From Halomonas meridiana (GTDB taxonomy: Bacteria; Pseudomonadota; Gammaproteobacteria; Pseudomonadales; Halomonadaceae), in NCBI RefSeq assembly GCF_009846525.1, contig NZ_CP024621.1:3038001-3102000 (forward strand): a stretch of 64,000 nucleotides of DNA. The letters run 5' to 3'. The notes under the pieces were generated by a model. It searched no databases, was not told the origin of the DNA, and was given only the letters and a program-made list of their open reading frames with translations. The position numbers and the translations under genes are program-made. Positions 50,899 through 59,821 of this stretch are shown in pieces (position 1 is the stretch's first letter; each line of letters begins with the position of its first letter).

Positions 50899-51588
50899 TT
50901 AACGGTTGCCAAACAGATGCTTACGAGCTTCATCATCCATCGTGACTCCCGCTTGGGGATTGATATCTTCCACTAGCGCGTAGGCTTTACGCACCGCCGG
51001 GCGTTGGGATACCTCTTCGAACCAGCGCTCGAGGTCGGGAAACTCTTCCAGGGTCTGGCGCTGTTTCTCCCACGGCACGATCCAAGGGTAAATCGCCATA
51101 TCGGCAATGGAGTAGCGGTCACCGCCAACGTAATGCTGCTGGGAGAGCCGCTGATCCAATACGCTATATAGCCGGTTGGTCTCGCGCACGTAGCGCTCAA
51201 TGGCGTACTCGATTTTTTGCGGGGCGTAGTGGCAGAAGTGGTGGTTTTGCCCCGCCATGGGGCCAAGACCGCCCATTTGCCAGTGGAGCCACTGCAATAC
51301 CACGTAGCGCTCGCGCCCTTCTGTTGGCAGGAACTGCCCCGTTTTGTCGGCGAGATATTCCAAAATGGCGCCTGATTCAAACAGCGCCATGGGCTGACCA
51401 CCATCGTTAGGGGCGTGGTCCACGATGGCGGGGATCCGGTTATTGGGCGCAATCGTCAAAAACTCAGGGTCAAACTGCTCGCCACGGCCAATATTGATCG
51501 GCTTGATGCGGTAAGCCAGCTTTGCCTCTTCAAGCATGATGGAGATTTTGTGGCCGTTCGGGGTTGTCCAGTAGTACAGGTCAATCAT
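50899..51588 (-). CDS. Glutathione S-transferase, YfcG/YghU-like
   Basis: 229 residues from the ATG at 51588, six bases after AAGGAG. Thioredoxin-like N-domain with YYWTTPNGHKISIMLEEA, where the T-P-N-G pattern is that of the nu-class disulfide oxidoreductases YfcG/YghU. NRIPAIVDHAP carries the cis-Pro and FESGAILEYLADKTG the glutathione contacts. The C-terminal helical domain has LQWLHWQMGGLGPMAGQ. Probably a glutathione-dependent disulfide reductase. A GST gene of another class lies upstream on the same strand. Confidence 0.88.
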   Translation of the reverse strand: MIDLYYWTTPNGHKISIMLEEAKLAYRIKPINIGRGEQFDPEFLTIAPNNRIPAIVDHAPNDGGQPMALFESGAILEYLADKTGQFLPTEGRERYVVLQWLHWQMGGLGPMAGQNHHFCHYAPQKIEYAIERYVRETNRLYSVLDQRLSQQHYVGGDRYSIADMAIYPWIVPWEKQRQTLEEFPDLERWFEEVSQRPAVRKAYALVEDINPQAGVTMDDEARKHLFGNR

Positions 51589-51601
51589 TGCCATCTCCTT
51601 A

Positions 51602-51628
51602 CACACTAACGGCCTAAGCCGTTAGTGC
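51602..51628. other. Hairpin between the two GST genes
   Basis: CACTAACGGC and GCCGTTAGTG form a perfect ten-base stem with loop CTAA, immediately before the ribosome site of the YfcG-like gene. There is no T-run. It could act as a weak terminator or affect translation of the downstream gene. Confidence 0.45.
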
Positions 51629-51667
51629 TGCCTGTGGGTGTCAGGCGGCCAAGTGCCGCCCTACCTA

Positions 51668-52360
51668 TTATAGATCACGAACCGTCAGGGCCTTCCCTGC
51701 CGCGGAGTCATGGACCTCGAGCATGCGTTGGAACCATGCGGCAACGGGGTCCTTGTCGTCCACCAACGTTTCCGTGGAGACGGTGTAAGCCCACATCATG
51801 CTGCCAAACAGCAGATAATCGGCACCGCTGGGGGCATCGCCATCTAAAAACGGACTCTCTTTCAGTTGAGCGCTCACCGGCACCAACGCCTGCTTGAGCA
51901 GCTGACGCCCCTGCTCGGGATCATGAACGGCTTCCATGGTCGCGCCAAAACGCGCTTCACGGGTTTTACGGAAGTAATCACGATCATCTGGATGAATCGC
52001 GGCTAACAGATCTAACGCGACGATCTTAAACAGCGCGGGGGTAATGCTGCGTTCTACTAACTGTTTAAACAGCATTAAGCGCTGAAGGCTCACCCCTTCG
52101 CCCACCACCGGGGCCTCTGGGTAAGCGCGGTCTAGGTAGCGCATGATGTCGAAGCTATCGGTGACCACATTGTCGCCATCAGTGAGTACAGGCACCTTGT
52201 CGTAATCGGCAAACGCGAGAACGTCTTTCTCCTGGAAGCGCCAAGCCACGGTGGTGTACTCCAGCCCTTTATGGGCCAGCGCCATCCGCACACGCCAGCA
52301 GTAAGGGGAAAAACGCAGGCGCTCATCGCGGCCGCATAGGTCATATAAGGTAATCGCCAT
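51668..52360 (-). CDS. Glutathione S-transferase, beta-etherase (LigE)-like class
   Basis: 230 residues. The N-domain reads LYDLCGRDERLRFSPYCWRVRMALAHKGLEY; the S-P-Y-x-W-R pattern is typical of LigE/fungal FuA-type GSTs. VPVLTDGDNVVTDSFDIMRYLDRAYPE gives the glutathione pocket. The C-terminal domain is helical. True aryl-ether cleavage is not implied. Upstream of the YfcG-like gene by about 80 bases with a hairpin between. Confidence 0.82.
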   Translation of the reverse strand: MAITLYDLCGRDERLRFSPYCWRVRMALAHKGLEYTTVAWRFQEKDVLAFADYDKVPVLTDGDNVVTDSFDIMRYLDRAYPEAPVVGEGVSLQRLMLFKQLVERSITPALFKIVALDLLAAIHPDDRDYFRKTREARFGATMEAVHDPEQGRQLLKQALVPVSAQLKESPFLDGDAPSGADYLLFGSMMWAYTVSTETLVDDKDPVAAWFQRMLEVHDSAAGKALTVRDL

Positions 52361-52587
52361 TGGATCGTACTCCTTTTGTCATGGTGAGTGCATCGCCACT
52401 ACAGTGAGTCTAAGCGATCAACAACGCAAGCTGCGCGCTAGGCTCGCTGCGTGAAGGCTTGCCGCACTGTCTATTAGTCTAATGGGCACTGTCTGGCTAG
52501 CACGCTAACGTAAAGCTCAAAGCCTCACAAAAACAACGTCTTAACTTAAAACGACCGCTTGGTTTTTGCACTCACGAGCCAACCTAC

Positions 52588-52602
52588 ACTGGTAAGACCA
52601 AT
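52588..52602. promoter_or_regulatory. LldR/PdhR-type operator upstream of the lactate/glycolate permease gene
   Basis: ACTGGTAAGACCAAT has TGGT/ACCA half-sites with a three-base spacer, the pattern of FCD-class GntR regulators LldR, PdhR and GlcC. It is about 120 bp before the permease start. The remaining part of 52361-52722 shows no coding frame of note. The regulator gene is not in the window. Confidence 0.55.
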
Positions 52603-52722
52603 TTTCCAATGTAGTCATTCAGCCCGCCTGACCGTATCTTTCACGCTGACCCAACTATCATTGAAATGACAAGTTGGCTACTGCGGAGCACACCAAATCA
52701 ATAACAAGGGGCCGTTCCTCCC

Positions 52723-54414
52723 ATGAATGAAACTATACTCGCTCTTCTGGCATTTCTGCCGCTGTTGCTCGCTGGGATATTGCTCATAGGCTTCAAAATC
52801 CCGGCCAAAATAGCGATGCCGATTGTCTTCCTGACGGCAGCCATTATTGGTCTGACCGCTTGGGATATGTCGTTTAGCCGCGTGGCGGCATCCACCGTGC
52901 AGGGGCTTATCCAGACCGCTGGCCTGCTGTGGATTATTTTCGGCGCGATCTTACTGCTCAACACGCTTAAACACTCAGGCGGCATCACCGCGATTCGCAA
53001 CGGCTTCTCGGGCATCAGCCCTGACCGCCGTGTACAAGCGCTGATAGTTGCGTGGCTGTTTGGCTGCTTCATTGAAGGCGCGTCTGGTTTCGGTACACCG
53101 GCAGCCGTGGCAGCCCCGCTGATGGTGGCATTAGGCTTCCCAGCATTGGCCGCCGTGGTGGTGGGCATGATGATCCAATCCACACCGGTATCGTTCGGCG
53201 CCGTGGGTACGCCCATCGTCGTGGGTGTAGGTAGCGGCTTGAACCGTGCAGACATTACCGCACAGCTTGAAGCGAACGGTTCTACCTGGGACGTATTCTT
53301 CCAGCAGGTGACCAGCTCTGTAGCAATCACCCACGGTATCGTCGGTATTTTAATGCCGCTGATTTTAGTCGTGGTGATGGTGCGTTTCTTCGGTGCCAAC
53401 CGTTCCTGGAAAGAGGGGCTATCCATCACGCCTTTCGCGATCTTCACCGGTATCTCGTTCGTAGTGCCTTATATGCTGGTAGGCGTGCTGCTTGGTCCGG
53501 AATTCCCCTCCATGATTGGTGCGATGGTGGGCCTAGCGATTGTGGTACCTGCCGCGCGTAAAGGCTTCCTGCTGCCCAAAGATACCTGGGACTTCCCAGA
53601 ATCGACTGCCTGGCCGGACGAGTGGATCGGCAACCTGCAAATCAAGCTGGACGATGTGGCCGGTAAAGCACCGATGTCCACCTTTAAAGGTTGGGTACCT
53701 TACGTACTGCTCGCGCTATTTTTGGTGGCCTCACGCACCATCGAGCCGCTTAAAGCCGCGCTGACCTCCATCAATCTGAACTGGGCGAATATCTTTGGCG
53801 AAGCCGGTGTTAGCGGTGGCATTCAGCCGCTCTACCTGCCCGGCGGTATCATCCTTGCCGTCGTGCTGGTGACTTACTTCCTGCACCGCATGAACCCGCG
53901 CCAGTTAAGCGCTGCAGTATCCGAGTCGACCAAAACCATTTTTGGTGCGGGCTTCGTCCTGATCTTCACCGTGCCGATGGTACGTATCCTGATCAACTCC
54001 GGCGTCAACGGCGCGGATCTGGTCTCGATGCCCGTCATGATGGCACAAGCGGTGGCTAACGGTGTGGGCGGTATCTACCCGTTCTTTGCCCCGGCAGTGG
54101 GGGCCATGGGCGCCTTTATTGCAGGCTCCAACACGGTGTCTAACCTGATGCTGGCGGAGTTCCAGTTCAGCGTGGCCGAAACGCTTGGGCTCTCCACGGC
54201 GATGATGGTCGCACTGCAAGCCGTGGGTGCGGCCGCAGGTAACATGATCGCAATTCACAACGTCGTGGCGGCATCGGCTACCGTCGGCCTACTCGGCCGT
54301 GAGGGCACCACCATTCGTAAAACGATCATCCCGACCATCTACTACCTGGTCTTCACCGGCATTATCGCGCTGATCGCGTTTTATGTTTTGGGTGTGATTG
54401 ACCCATTGATGTAA
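52723..54414 (+). CDS. L-lactate/glycolate permease (LctP family)
   Basis: 563 residues, about twelve to fourteen membrane segments. Family features: [54 protein letters not shown] (about 105-147) and [16 protein letters not shown]. The family includes LldP for lactate and GlcA for glycolate. Because glcDEF follow in the same direction, glycolate may be the main substrate, with lactate as alternative. A hairpin after the gene separates it from glcD. Confidence 0.88.
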   Translation: MNETILALLAFLPLLLAGILLIGFKIPAKIAMPIVFLTAAIIGLTAWDMSFSRVAASTVQGLIQTAGLLWIIFGAILLLNTLKHSGGITAIRNGFSGISPDRRVQALIVAWLFGCFIEGASGFGTPAAVAAPLMVALGFPALAAVVVGMMIQSTPVSFGAVGTPIVVGVGSGLNRADITAQLEANGSTWDVFFQQVTSSVAITHGIVGILMPLILVVVMVRFFGANRSWKEGLSITPFAIFTGISFVVPYMLVGVLLGPEFPSMIGAMVGLAIVVPAARKGFLLPKDTWDFPESTAWPDEWIGNLQIKLDDVAGKAPMSTFKGWVPYVLLALFLVASRTIEPLKAALTSINLNWANIFGEAGVSGGIQPLYLPGGIILAVVLVTYFLHRMNPRQLSAAVSESTKTIFGAGFVLIFTVPMVRILINSGVNGADLVSMPVMMAQAVANGVGGIYPFFAPAVGAMGAFIAGSNTVSNLMLAEFQFSVAETLGLSTAMMVALQAVGAAAGNMIAIHNVVAASATVGLLGREGTTIRKTIIPTIYYLVFTGIIALIAFYVLGVIDPLM

Positions 54415-54442
54415 GGAGTAGCGTTACCTCACGGTAGGAACG

Positions 54443-54468
54443 GCTGGGTAGCCTTAGGGCTACCCAGC
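54443..54468 (+). terminator. Hairpin after the permease gene
   Basis: GCTGGGTAGCC and GGCTACCCAGC form a perfect 11-base stem with loop TTAG. Only ACTACATT follows, so it is a weak intrinsic terminator or an mRNA-stabilising structure. Confidence 0.5.
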
Positions 54469-54518
54469 ACTACATTAAAAAGCCGGATTGTATCCTCACC
54501 AACCACTCTCGACACTTT

Positions 54519-54567
54519 ATGAAAAATACTTCCAAAAGCATCGACATATTATGGAAATATTTTCCAT
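54519..54567. promoter_or_regulatory. Paired inverted repeats upstream of glcD
   Basis: ATGGAAATATTTTCCAT at 54551-54567 (perfect seven-base arms, three-base spacer) and a weaker copy ATGAAAAATACTTCCAA at 54519-54535. The two are 32 bp apart, about three helical turns, and end 47 bp before glcD. Probably sites for a dimer that binds cooperatively. The motif differs from the site upstream of the permease. Confidence 0.5.
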
Positions 54568-54613
54568 CAAGTGATTAGATAGCTGTCTCTCCTCCTCATC
54601 CATAGGAGTTACC

Positions 54614-56113
54614 ATGAATATCCTTTACGACGAGCGCCTTGATGGTGAGCTTGTCCGCCGTGATAAAGCCGAGGTGCTTAGCGACCTGCAAGGCGCCGTG
54701 CCCTCATTAACGCTGCTGCATCGGGAAGAAGATTTACGCCCTTTCGAGTGCGATGGCTTAGCCGCTTACCGCGTGCTGCCGATGTTGGTGGCCCTGCCGG
54801 AAACGCTGGAACAGGTCGAAGGCCTGTTAAAGCGTTGCCATGCACTGGGCGTACCCGTGGTGACCCGGGGAGCAGGCACCGGCCTTTCCGGCGGCGCACT
54901 GCCGCTTGAGCAGGGCGTGCTGCTGGTCATGTCGCGGTTCAACCAAATTATTACCGTTGACCCCGACGCGCGCATTGCCCGCGTTCAACCAGGGGTGCGC
55001 AACCTTGCCATTTCCGAGGCGGCCGCCCCTTACGGGCTCTACTACGCCCCCGACCCCTCCTCGCAAATCGCCTGCTCAATTGGCGGCAACGTCGCCGAAA
55101 ATGCCGGCGGCGTGCACTGCCTGAAGTACGGTCTCACCGTGCATAACGTGATGCGGGTGGACGTGCTGACCATTGAAGGCGAGCACATGACGCTGGGTTC
55201 TGAAGCCCTGGATGCGCCCGGCTTTGATCTCTTGGCCCTGATGAACGGTTCAGAAGGCATGCTTGGGGTGGTCACGGAAATCACCGTGAAGCTGCTGCCC
55301 AAGCCAGAAACCGCCAAAGTGCTAATGGCCAGCTTCGATGATATCGAAAAAGCGGGCCGCGCGGTGGGCGACATCATTGCCGCAGGCATTATCCCCGGTG
55401 GCCTGGAAATGATGGATAAGCTCGCCATCAAAGCCGCCGAAGATTTCATCAAGGCAGGCTACCCCGTGGAAGCCGAAGCCATTCTGCTCTGTGAGCTGGA
55501 TGGTGTGGAAGCCGACGTGGACGACGACTGCGAGACCGTGCGCCGCGTACTGGAAAAGGCCGGAGCCACTAACATTCAACAGGCGCGGGACGAAGCCGAG
55601 CGCGCCAAGTTCTGGGCCGGACGCAAGAATGCCTTCCCTGCTGTAGGCCGCATGTCACCCGACTACTACTGCATGGATGGCACCATTCCCCGCCGCGAGC
55701 TGCCGCGCGTGTTGAAAGGCATTGCCGCACTTTCAGAAGAGAGCGGCCTACCCGTGGCCAACGTATTCCACGCGGGTGACGGCAATATGCACCCGCTGAT
55801 CCTGTTCGATGCCAACAAAGAGGGCCAGCTTGCCCTGGCGGAAGACGTAGGTGGCAAGATCCTGGAGCTATGCGTAGCCGCCGGTGGCTCGATTACCGGC
55901 GAGCATGGCGTGGGGCGCGAAAAAATCAACCAGATGTGCAGCCAGTTCCAGCCCGATGAGCTGACGGTCTTCCACGCGCTGAAAGCGGCCTTCGACCCCA
56001 AACGGCTGCTCAACCCAGGGAAAAACATTCCCACCCTGGCGCGCTGTGCCGAATTTGGCGCGATGCATGTGCATAACAATGAGTTACCGCATCCGGAACT
56101 GCCACGCTTCTGA
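54614..56113 (+). CDS. glcD: Glycolate oxidase subunit GlcD
   Basis: 499 residues, the FAD-binding catalytic subunit that oxidises glycolate (and often D-lactate) to glyoxylate. FAD_binding_4 signature VVTRGAGTGLSGGALPLEQGVLLVMSRFN (about 81-109) with SSQIACSIGGNVAENAGGVHCLKYG; C-terminal HAGDGNMHPLILFD with metal-binding His and ITGEHGVGREK. AGGAG precedes the ATG. First gene of glcDEFG; glcE starts 17 bases on. Confidence 0.95.
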   Translation: MNILYDERLDGELVRRDKAEVLSDLQGAVPSLTLLHREEDLRPFECDGLAAYRVLPMLVALPETLEQVEGLLKRCHALGVPVVTRGAGTGLSGGALPLEQGVLLVMSRFNQIITVDPDARIARVQPGVRNLAISEAAAPYGLYYAPDPSSQIACSIGGNVAENAGGVHCLKYGLTVHNVMRVDVLTIEGEHMTLGSEALDAPGFDLLALMNGSEGMLGVVTEITVKLLPKPETAKVLMASFDDIEKAGRAVGDIIAAGIIPGGLEMMDKLAIKAAEDFIKAGYPVEAEAILLCELDGVEADVDDDCETVRRVLEKAGATNIQQARDEAERAKFWAGRKNAFPAVGRMSPDYYCMDGTIPRRELPRVLKGIAALSEESGLPVANVFHAGDGNMHPLILFDANKEGQLALAEDVGGKILELCVAAGGSITGEHGVGREKINQMCSQFQPDELTVFHALKAAFDPKRLLNPGKNIPTLARCAEFGAMHVHNNELPHPELPRF

Positions 56114-56130
56114 TGCAATAAGGAACCACC

Positions 56131-57231
56131 ATGACCGAACTAGCGATACACGCTGCCGACCGAGACATTGCCGACGAGCTGAGCGAACAGGTTCGCAGCG
56201 CCTACCACGACCGTACTCCGCTGCGCATCGTGGGGGGCAATACCCGAGCCTTTTATGGTCGTCCGGTGGAAGGCACGGAACTCAACGTCGCCGCCCACAG
56301 CGGCATCGTCTCTTACGATCCTATCGAACTCGTCGTCACGGTGCGGGCAGGCACCCGCTTGAGCGCGCTGAACGCGGCGCTGGCAGAAAAACATCAAATG
56401 CTGCCTTTCGAGCCGCCCATTTTTGGCGAAGCCAGCACCATTGGCGGTGCGGTGGCCACCGGTATGTCCGGCCCTCGCCGCCCTTGGGCAGGTGCTGCAC
56501 GGGATTTTGTCCTGGGCACGCGGGTGATTACCCAAGAAGGCAAGCTGCTGCGCTTTGGCGGCGAAGTGATGAAAAACGTGGCGGGCTATGACCTGTCCCG
56601 CATGATGGCCGGTGCCCAGGGCACGCTAGGCGTGCTGGCCGATATCTCATTTAAGGTGCTGCCTATTCCCACCGCCAGCCACAGTCTGCGCCTTGAAATG
56701 GGCTTGCAAGATGCTTTAGCGAAGCTCTCTGAGCTTGGCCGCCAGCCGCTGCCTATCACGGCTGCGGCATGGCACGCGGGCGAGCTGTTTATTCGGCTGG
56801 AAGGCGGTGAAAGCTCCGTCAAGGCCACGAAAGAGCGCCTGGGCGGTGAAGCGCTTTCTGCGGATTTCTGGCAACAGCTTCGTGACCAGCAGCATGGCTT
56901 TTTCAGCCTCAACGAAGGTCAAGCACTGTGGCGCCTCTCGCTACCGCCCCATACCCCAGCGCTAAAGCTCGCCGTTGATGAAAGCGATATCTTCTATGAT
57001 TGGGGCGGCAGCCAGCGCTGGGTGAAAACCGCACTTCCCGCAGACACGCTGCGCGATGAATGCCAGAAGGCCGGTGGCCACGCTACCTGCTACACCCCGC
57101 ATGCCCAAGGGGGCGCGGAGTCACCGTTTACTCCGCTGAATGCTGTGGTCGAGAAGTACCACCGCAACCTGAAGGCCGAGCTGGATGCCCACGGCATTTT
57201 CAACCCTGGTCGTCTTTATGCGGCATTTTAA
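56131..57231 (+). CDS. glcE: Glycolate oxidase FAD-binding subunit GlcE
   Basis: 366 residues with AAGGA upstream. FAD_binding_4 fold lacking the C-terminal part of GlcD. LRIVGGNTRAFYGRPVEG (about 31-48), FGEASTIGGAVATGMSGPRRPWAGAARDFVLG and GEVMKNVAGYDLSRMMAGAQGTLGVL are diagnostic. Required with GlcD and GlcF for activity. 14 bases from glcF. Confidence 0.94.
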   Translation: MTELAIHAADRDIADELSEQVRSAYHDRTPLRIVGGNTRAFYGRPVEGTELNVAAHSGIVSYDPIELVVTVRAGTRLSALNAALAEKHQMLPFEPPIFGEASTIGGAVATGMSGPRRPWAGAARDFVLGTRVITQEGKLLRFGGEVMKNVAGYDLSRMMAGAQGTLGVLADISFKVLPIPTASHSLRLEMGLQDALAKLSELGRQPLPITAAAWHAGELFIRLEGGESSVKATKERLGGEALSADFWQQLRDQQHGFFSLNEGQALWRLSLPPHTPALKLAVDESDIFYDWGGSQRWVKTALPADTLRDECQKAGGHATCYTPHAQGGAESPFTPLNAVVEKYHRNLKAELDAHGIFNPGRLYAAF

Positions 57232-57245
57232 TCAGGAGAGCTGAC

Positions 57246-58478
57246 ATGCAGACGCACTTTACCGATGCCGACCGCCAAAAACCGCATATTCAGGAAGCCG
57301 AGCGCATTCTGCGTACCTGTGTGCACTGCGGCTTTTGTAACGCCACCTGCCCCACTTACCAGTTGCTGGGCGATGAGCGAGACGGGCCACGCGGGCGCAT
57401 CTACTTGATGAAGGAGCTGCTGGAGAGCCGCGATGACGATGACCAAGTCACCGAAGAGACTCGCCTGCACCTAGACCGCTGCCTAACCTGCCGCAACTGT
57501 GAAACCACCTGCCCCTCCGGCGTGGAGTATCACAAGCTGCTGGATATTGGCCGTGCGGAAATAGACCGTCGTGTGCCGCGCCCGGCGGCAGAACGGGCTC
57601 AGCGCTATGCGCTGCGCAAAATGCTGGTCGACCCGAAACGCTTCAAAGCGCTGCTGACCTTGGGGCAAACCTTCAAGCCTCTAGTGCCCGGCAAGCTGCG
57701 TAGCAAAATGCCGCCCGCACCGGTCGATGCAGGCCAGCGACCCGACAGCCAGCGCCATGCCCGCAAGGTATTGATTCTAGAAGGCTGCGTGCAGCCGGGC
57801 CTGTCGCCCAACACCAACGCAGCCACGGCACGCCTGCTCGATCGTTTGGGCATTAGCGTCACACCGATTAGTGAAGCTGGCTGCTGTGGTGCTATCGACT
57901 TCCACCTCAATGCCCAAGAGGCGGGCCGCGAGCGGATGCGCGCCAATATCGATGCCTGGTGGCCGCAAATCGAGCAGGGCGCGGAAGCCATCGTACAAAC
58001 CGCCAGCGGCTGCGGCGCCTTCGTCAAAGAGTATGCCGACATGCTCAAGGACGACCCCGCCTACGCTGAAAAGGCCAAAAAAGTCAGCGCACTGGCAAAG
58101 GATATCGTCGAAATACTGCGCGACGAGCCGCTTGAAGCGCTGCAGCTTAAAGAGCATCAGCGTTTAGCGTTCCACTGCCCCTGCACGCTGCAGCACGCCC
58201 AGAAGCTCAACGGCGCAGTGGAAGGCGTGCTTAGCAAACTCGGCTTTGCACTAACGCACGTGAAAGATGCCCACCTGTGCTGCGGCTCGGCGGGCACCTA
58301 CTCGGTGACACAGCCAGAGCTCGCCACTCAGCTGCGCGATAACAAGCTGAATGCGCTAGAAGCAGGCAACCCTGAGGTGATTGTGACCGCCAACATCGGC
58401 TGTCAAACGCATCTGGCCAGTGCCAACCGCACGCCGGTACGCCACTGGGTAGAAGTCGTGGACGCTGCCCTGGTATAA
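57246..58478 (+). CDS. glcF: Glycolate oxidase iron-sulfur subunit GlcF
   Basis: 410 residues from the ATG at 57246 after AGGAGA. Two [4Fe-4S] ferredoxin motifs: CVHCGFCNATCPTYQ (about 24-38) and CLTCRNCETTCPSG (about 80-93). Two CCG domains follow, with CCGAIDFHLN and CCGSAGTYS. Passes electrons from GlcDE to the membrane quinone pool. A longer open frame from 57060 has no supporting start. Confidence 0.95.
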   Translation: MQTHFTDADRQKPHIQEAERILRTCVHCGFCNATCPTYQLLGDERDGPRGRIYLMKELLESRDDDDQVTEETRLHLDRCLTCRNCETTCPSGVEYHKLLDIGRAEIDRRVPRPAAERAQRYALRKMLVDPKRFKALLTLGQTFKPLVPGKLRSKMPPAPVDAGQRPDSQRHARKVLILEGCVQPGLSPNTNAATARLLDRLGISVTPISEAGCCGAIDFHLNAQEAGRERMRANIDAWWPQIEQGAEAIVQTASGCGAFVKEYADMLKDDPAYAEKAKKVSALAKDIVEILRDEPLEALQLKEHQRLAFHCPCTLQHAQKLNGAVEGVLSKLGFALTHVKDAHLCCGSAGTYSVTQPELATQLRDNKLNALEAGNPEVIVTANIGCQTHLASANRTPVRHWVEVVDAALV

Positions 58479-58559
58479 CCCTTTACACTCGCTGCGCTTT
58501 CACAACGTATTAACGGTTGGGCGCAGCGCTTTCATCCCTATGATAAAAAGGATCCTTTG

Positions 58560-58961
58560 ATGCAAACCAAAGCTGTTTTAGGCCAAGCCGACGTTATCCA
58601 AGTCCTCGATGCCGCACAGAAAGAAGCTGACAACAACAGCTGGCCGGTCACCATCGCCGTCACCGACGATGGCGGCCATCTGCTGGCACTGCGCCGTTTA
58701 GACGGTGCTGCCCCGTTCAGCGCCGATGTCGCTACCCAAAAAGCGCGTAGCGCTGCCCTGGGTCGTAAAGAGACCCAAGTGTTTGAAGAGATGATTAACG
58801 GTGGCCGTACGGCGTTTGTCTCTGCACCGCTACAGGGTCTGCTGTCTGGCGGCGTGCCGATCATCGTGGATGGCCAAGTCGTCGGCGCTGTTGGCATCTC
58901 TGGCGTTAAGCCAGATCAAGACGTGCAAATTGCCAAAGCAGGCGTCAGCACGATCGCCTAA
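58560..58961 (+). CDS. glcG: GlcG/HbpS-family protein
   Basis: 133 residues from the ATG at 58560, seven bases after AAGGA. Small Heme_degrade-like (GlcG/HbpS) domain covering the whole chain: TIAVTDDGGHLLALRRLDGA (about 31-50), ATQKARSAALGR and GGVPIIVDGQVVGAVGISG. It accompanies glc genes in E. coli, where its role is unclear; homologues bind haem or corrinoids. No signal peptide. Last gene of glcDEFG, with terminators following. Confidence 0.86.
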   Translation: MQTKAVLGQADVIQVLDAAQKEADNNSWPVTIAVTDDGGHLLALRRLDGAAPFSADVATQKARSAALGRKETQVFEEMINGGRTAFVSAPLQGLLSGGVPIIVDGQVVGAVGISGVKPDQDVQIAKAGVSTIA

Positions 58962-58994
58962 CGCTTACCTAGTCAGTAATAAAAGCAAGTAACA

Positions 58995-59030
58995 GCAGCG
59001 TGCAGCGCATTGACTGCACGCTGCTTGTTA
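58995..59030 (+). terminator. Terminator hairpin after glcG
   Basis: GCAGCGTGCAG and CTGCACGCTGC form a perfect 11-base stem followed by TTGTTAG, 33 bp after the stop codon. Confidence 0.65.
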
Positions 59031-59049
59031 GCGTGTTATGTACGCGCAA

Positions 59050-59084
59050 TAAAAAAAGCCCGAATCATCGATTCGGGCTTTTTT
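59050..59084. terminator. Bidirectional terminator between glcG and the tRNA cluster
   Basis: AAAAAAAGCCCGAAT and ATTCGGGCTTTTTT form a long perfect stem with loop CATCG. It ends the tRNA transcript on the minus strand and backs up glcG termination on the plus strand. Confidence 0.9.
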
Positions 59085-59129
59085 GAAATTTGTTCGGCTT
59101 TATCAATATGACTGCCGATGGGTGCTTAA

Positions 59130-59206
59130 TGGCGGACCGGACGAGACTCGAACTCGCGACCTCCGGCGTGACAGGCCGGCATTCTAACCGACTGAACTAC
59201 CGGTCC
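59130..59206 (-). tRNA. tRNA-Asp (GUC)
   Basis: 77 bases including encoded CCA. Acceptor GGACCGG/CCGGTCC, D-arm AGTTCAGTCGGTTAGA, anticodon loop CTGTCAC with anticodon GTC, T-arm GGTTCGA-like GAGTTCGAGTC. Last tRNA of the transcript. Same sequence as the copies at 59404 and 59516. Confidence 0.96.
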
Positions 59207-59276
59207 ACTTTAAGACACACTAACCATTTAAATCATTTATTAAAGCGGTTCAGAGGCGCTAAAACATTGGCTTAAA

Positions 59277-59352
59277 TGGTGGGTGGTACTGGGTTCGAAC
59301 CAGTGACCCCCAGCTTGTAAGGCTGGTGCTCTCCCAACTGAGCTAACCACCC
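59277..59352 (-). tRNA. tRNA-Val (UAC)
   Basis: 76 bases including encoded CCA. Acceptor GGGTGGT/ACCACCC, D-arm AGCTCAGTTGGGAGAGC, anticodon loop CTTACAA with anticodon TAC, T-arm GGTTCGAACCC. Identical in sequence to the copy at 59640. Confidence 0.96.
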
Positions 59353-59403
59353 GGGGTATTGATAGCTTGTTGCTTATCAATATTACTACTTCTCAAGTTA
59401 TCG

Positions 59404-59480
59404 TGGCGGACCGGACGAGACTCGAACTCGCGACCTCCGGCGTGACAGGCCGGCATTCTAACCGACTGAACTACCGGTCC
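59404..59480 (-). tRNA. tRNA-Asp (GUC), second copy
   Basis: Same 77-base sequence and structure as the copy at 59130, with anticodon GTC and encoded CCA. Confidence 0.96.
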
Positions 59481-59515
59481 GAATAGCGATAACTAATTGC
59501 AGACTAAGATGATGA

Positions 59516-59592
59516 TGGCGGACCGGACGAGACTCGAACTCGCGACCTCCGGCGTGACAGGCCGGCATTCTAACCGACTGAACTACCGGTCC
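59516..59592 (-). tRNA. tRNA-Asp (GUC), third copy
   Basis: Same 77-base sequence as the other two Asp genes; only 35 bases separate it from the second copy. Confidence 0.96.
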
Positions 59593-59639
59593 ACAAATGC
59601 ATCACTTAACTGCGTTACGTTTCCAGGGCACCAAATAAA

Positions 59640-59715
59640 TGGTGGGTGGTACTGGGTTCGAACCAGTGACCCCCAGCTTGTAAGGCTGGTGCTCTCCCAA
59701 CTGAGCTAACCACCC
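59640..59715 (-). tRNA. tRNA-Val (UAC), second copy
   Basis: Same 76-base sequence as the copy at 59277. It is the promoter-proximal tRNA of the minus-strand cluster, about 13-15 bases after the expected transcription start. Confidence 0.96.
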
Positions 59716-59734
59716 GCTGGTCACGTGGCGCTGC

Positions 59735-59762
59735 ATTCTACAGAAGCCTGTTTGAATGTCAA
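59735..59762 (-). promoter_or_regulatory. Sigma-70 promoter of the tRNA cluster
   Basis: On the minus strand TTGACA (59762-59757), a 16-base spacer and TAGAAT (59740-59735). A GC-rich stretch GCAGCGCC follows the -10 element, as in discriminators of stable RNA promoters under stringent control. It leads into tRNA-Val at 59715. Confidence 0.82.
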
Positions 59763-59821
59763 CACGTTGCGTTTAAATTTTTGATTTAAACCAGCGTACT
59801 GCACGTTCTCGCGGCAACCGC

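Noticed and set aside
54614..56113. GlcD as D-lactate dehydrogenase
   Set aside because: The same family fold would allow it, but glcE, glcF and glcG follow directly, which defines the glycolate oxidase complex.
57060..57245. Upstream extension of glcF inside glcE
   Set aside because: It overlaps conserved glcE coding sequence, and the ATG at 57246 with AGGAGA gives the usual GlcF start.
59130..59715. Regular repeats that resemble a CRISPR or satellite array
   Set aside because: The units fold as tRNA-Asp and tRNA-Val with correct anticodons and CCA ends; they are duplicated tRNA genes.
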